From: Dirofilaria immitis
Taxonomy: Eukaryota; Nematoda; Chromadorea; Rhabditida; Onchocercidae
Direction: 5' to 3'
Assembly (NCBI GenBank): GCA_024305405.1
Contig: JAKNDB010000085.1
Coordinates: forward strand, 1,437,001 to 1,501,000
DNA length: 64,000 nt
The stretch's first letter is position 1. Every line of letters starts with the position of its first letter. Below, piece by piece: positions 61,638-64,000 of the stretch. The notes under the pieces are model-generated. The model made no database searches. It was given only the letters and a program-made list of their open reading frames with translations, and was not told the DNA's origin. Position numbers and translations under genes: made by a program.

Positions 61638-64000
61638 GTAGTTTGCATTTTATTTAATTAAATCTTTTATATGGAACTAAATTCTAATCTTTTTATTTTG
61701 GATTTTTAATCCCTGTATTTGATATGATTGAATTCGTATTTGAATTTTCCTATTATTGAATTTATTTTGACGTTATATTTTATTTATCCAATATTTTTCC
61801 TTATTCCATAGAATTAGAATTTATCGTTCCAATTATTACTCGTTTTATTAAATCTTCTTTGTAAATTTGGAAAAATCTAATACTTTCATGATAATTAGGA
61901 AATTGTGTGGAACATTTCGTAATTGTGATTTATTTATAACTAACTTCTGCTGTCTCCGATTAATCTCAAGATAGGTCATCCAGGGCACTTGTTCAGTTGT
62001 TACTAGTTTCGTTCCAATTGATCTCATTGATATAAAATTTAACTACTCTGGTATCTGCATTTTAGAAAAACTGAGCTACGTATGTGCTCAACATTATTAA
62101 ACAAACTGTTGAATATTTTGATCAATCCGTTTATGCTTTAGATTAATATGCCGTTATGACTAAAAAAAATTGAAAATATTATCCTAATAATTACATTCTA
62201 ATTAAAATGTGGTAAAAAATCCTGATTAGGGTATAAAAGGACTTTAATTATAGTGTTCGTTTAGTATTTGGATTCAATTTCCAATTTATAAATATTTTTA
62301 ACATTTAAATTCTATCGGTAACATACAATCCGAAATTGTAATTATATTTAAATTTAGTTCATACTTCTCGTCACAAATTGTATTTTAAATTTGAAAGGTA
62401 TAAATTATAGTTGGTGTGGGAATTTTCGAGAGTTCGTAACATTTGTTGTTATCTTCCGCATTCAAAAGCTATATTTTTATTAGCGCTAAATTTATTCGTC
62501 AAATTTCTCATCTCATTTTTGTGTAATATATTTTTCTCCCCTGTATTATTTCTCTTTTCATAAAACCAAAACGAAAAAGCTTTTTTTTGCTTTCATTCCC
62601 ATCCATATATGATTTTGCTTTGTAGTAATAATCAATATCCATATTTATAATATATATATATCGGGAAATGTAAATAATAAGTAATATCGGATAAAATATT
62701 ATAAAAAAGAAGCATTAATAAGAAAATAGTATGAATGAAAATGTTTTTAATTCAATACAGCAAAAGGTGATTATTAGAGGTAGAATAGAGAAATAATACT
62801 GTTTCGAATTATTGGCTTATTGATTCTGATGATAATACATATATATAATAATTTAATTAAATGAGGAAGAAGGTAAAAGAAAAGATCTTATATCTACTAT
62901 AGTAATAAGGTGTTGCGGGAGGTTACCAATTTAATGGTAGTTTATTGCGCTTAAAAATAGGTTTTAAAATTAACAAGGAAAATTTTTGACAGGATTGTAT
63001 GCGAAGCTCTTGATAGGATTTTATGTCAATAATGATGTGTATATGACATTTTAGATTGCTAATATAGGATGGGAGGATAGAAGATAATATCAAATAAATC
63101 TTAGAATATGATTGTATGATTAAGAGAATCTTGTTTTAAGAGAGATATATGTGAATTTATATTAATGCTGATTATTAAAGAATTTCTTGGAAAAAGAAAT
63201 ATATTACTTAGATGATAATATCCAGTTTTATTCGTAAATTTGAATATCATTATGGGATTATTAATATAATAGAAAATAAATAAATATGAAATTAACTGGA
63301 AGACATAATTAAAAAAATAGAAAATGAAATAAATAAGCAAAAGTGATATTGCAGGGTGATGAAGTTAGAAATAACTTAATTTAAAACTGAAAAAAAAGTA
63401 AAATTAATTATACCTGATATCATTGTATCGTCGTATATTATTGACCTGTATATTCTCAACCATTAATAGTATTTCGTCCAAGTACTGCTTATCTTCGTTT
63501 AAATGAAATTTTGCTAGTAGAAAATAAGAAGATTGAAATATTTTTAATAAAAATCATAGCTTATATCTGATAGAATGTCAGTAACTGATAAGTTTTTATA
63601 TCATATCAAGAGAATTGATCACTGTATCGAAAAACAGTACTGCAAATATAAGAAAAATAATGAATAGATATAATCAGTGGAGAGGGTGATCCATTACTTG
63701 TTTAATTGTAATTTTGCGATTTTCAACGAACAATTGCTATGATTTACAGCATAGTTGATAAAATTTTCATATAGGTAAAATGATTATTATGCCATTGAAT
63801 AATGCGATAACATCAATTTATCTTTTTTCTCCTCTCTTTCTCTCTCTAATTTTTTCAAATTAAACACCGTAATATCTATCATCATTCCAAAAATATGTAA
63901 TATGGACTTTCTCAACCGACTGTTGTGAAATTCATAAAATTTATACAGTACATAGCATAATCTTGAAAAATTTTTTCTATCATTTCAAGGATTGATTTAC
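61638..64000. other. non-coding tail of window
   Basis: Intron-like AT-rich sequence to the window end. No supported gene. Confidence 0.5.

Noticed and set aside
1..64000. tRNA and rRNA genes
   Set aside because: I looked for B-box-like GGTTCGAATCC and rRNA-like GC-rich blocks and saw none that fold convincingly. A covariance-model scan would be decisive.

Overview
The window is AT-rich eukaryotic DNA with short exons split by many small introns, TTTTCAG-type acceptors and GTAAGT/GTATGT donors. The proteins look nematode-like (RDE-8/Regnase-type NYN nuclease, F38B2.4-type adenylate kinase, BEL/Pao element). I infer a parasitic nematode of the spirurid/filarial type; the genus cannot be fixed from sequence alone.

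Layout. (1) 1-10.6 kb is ordinary single-copy DNA with two plus-strand genes: a four-exon gene for an unrecognised 166-residue helical protein, and a 17-exon gene for the SR-type splicing protein CLASRP. (2) 11.6-33 kb is a rearranged block. Two nearly identical arms of about 5.07 kb (about 12591-17660 and 27655-32733) face each other in inverted orientation around a spacer of about 10 kb. Each arm carries a six-exon NYN-domain ribonuclease gene transcribed outward and a broken 3' end of an adenylate kinase gene. The spacer holds, on the minus strand, an ER-shaping REEP gene running straight into an adenylate kinase gene, membrane-protein fragments, a possible SMIM14-like exon and a C2H2 zinc-finger gene. 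(3) 33.5-38.3 kb has two inverted 38-bp-type minisatellite arrays bracketing the 5' part of a YEATS-domain gene and the 5' half of a coq-3 gene, the latter cut off by the array. (4) 38.7-43.1 kb holds an LTR-like sequence and a BEL/Pao retrotransposon (LTRs 39837-40120 and 42385-42657) lacking gag and integrase, embedded in a 35-bp minisatellite. (5) 43.1-64 kb is an 18-kb gene desert with simple repeats and two or three candidate exons, which may belong to a gene with very long introns.

The strongest unusual signals are the large palindrome with a duplicated RNAi-type nuclease whose second acceptor reads GG in both copies; the in-frame REEP-to-adenylate-kinase junction; and a cluster of single-base losses in short homopolymer runs breaking several unrelated genes between about 17 and 37 kb while CLASRP remains intact. 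The last pattern means either a patch of decaying gene copies or an unpolished, repeat-confounded stretch of assembly; raw reads would separate the two.
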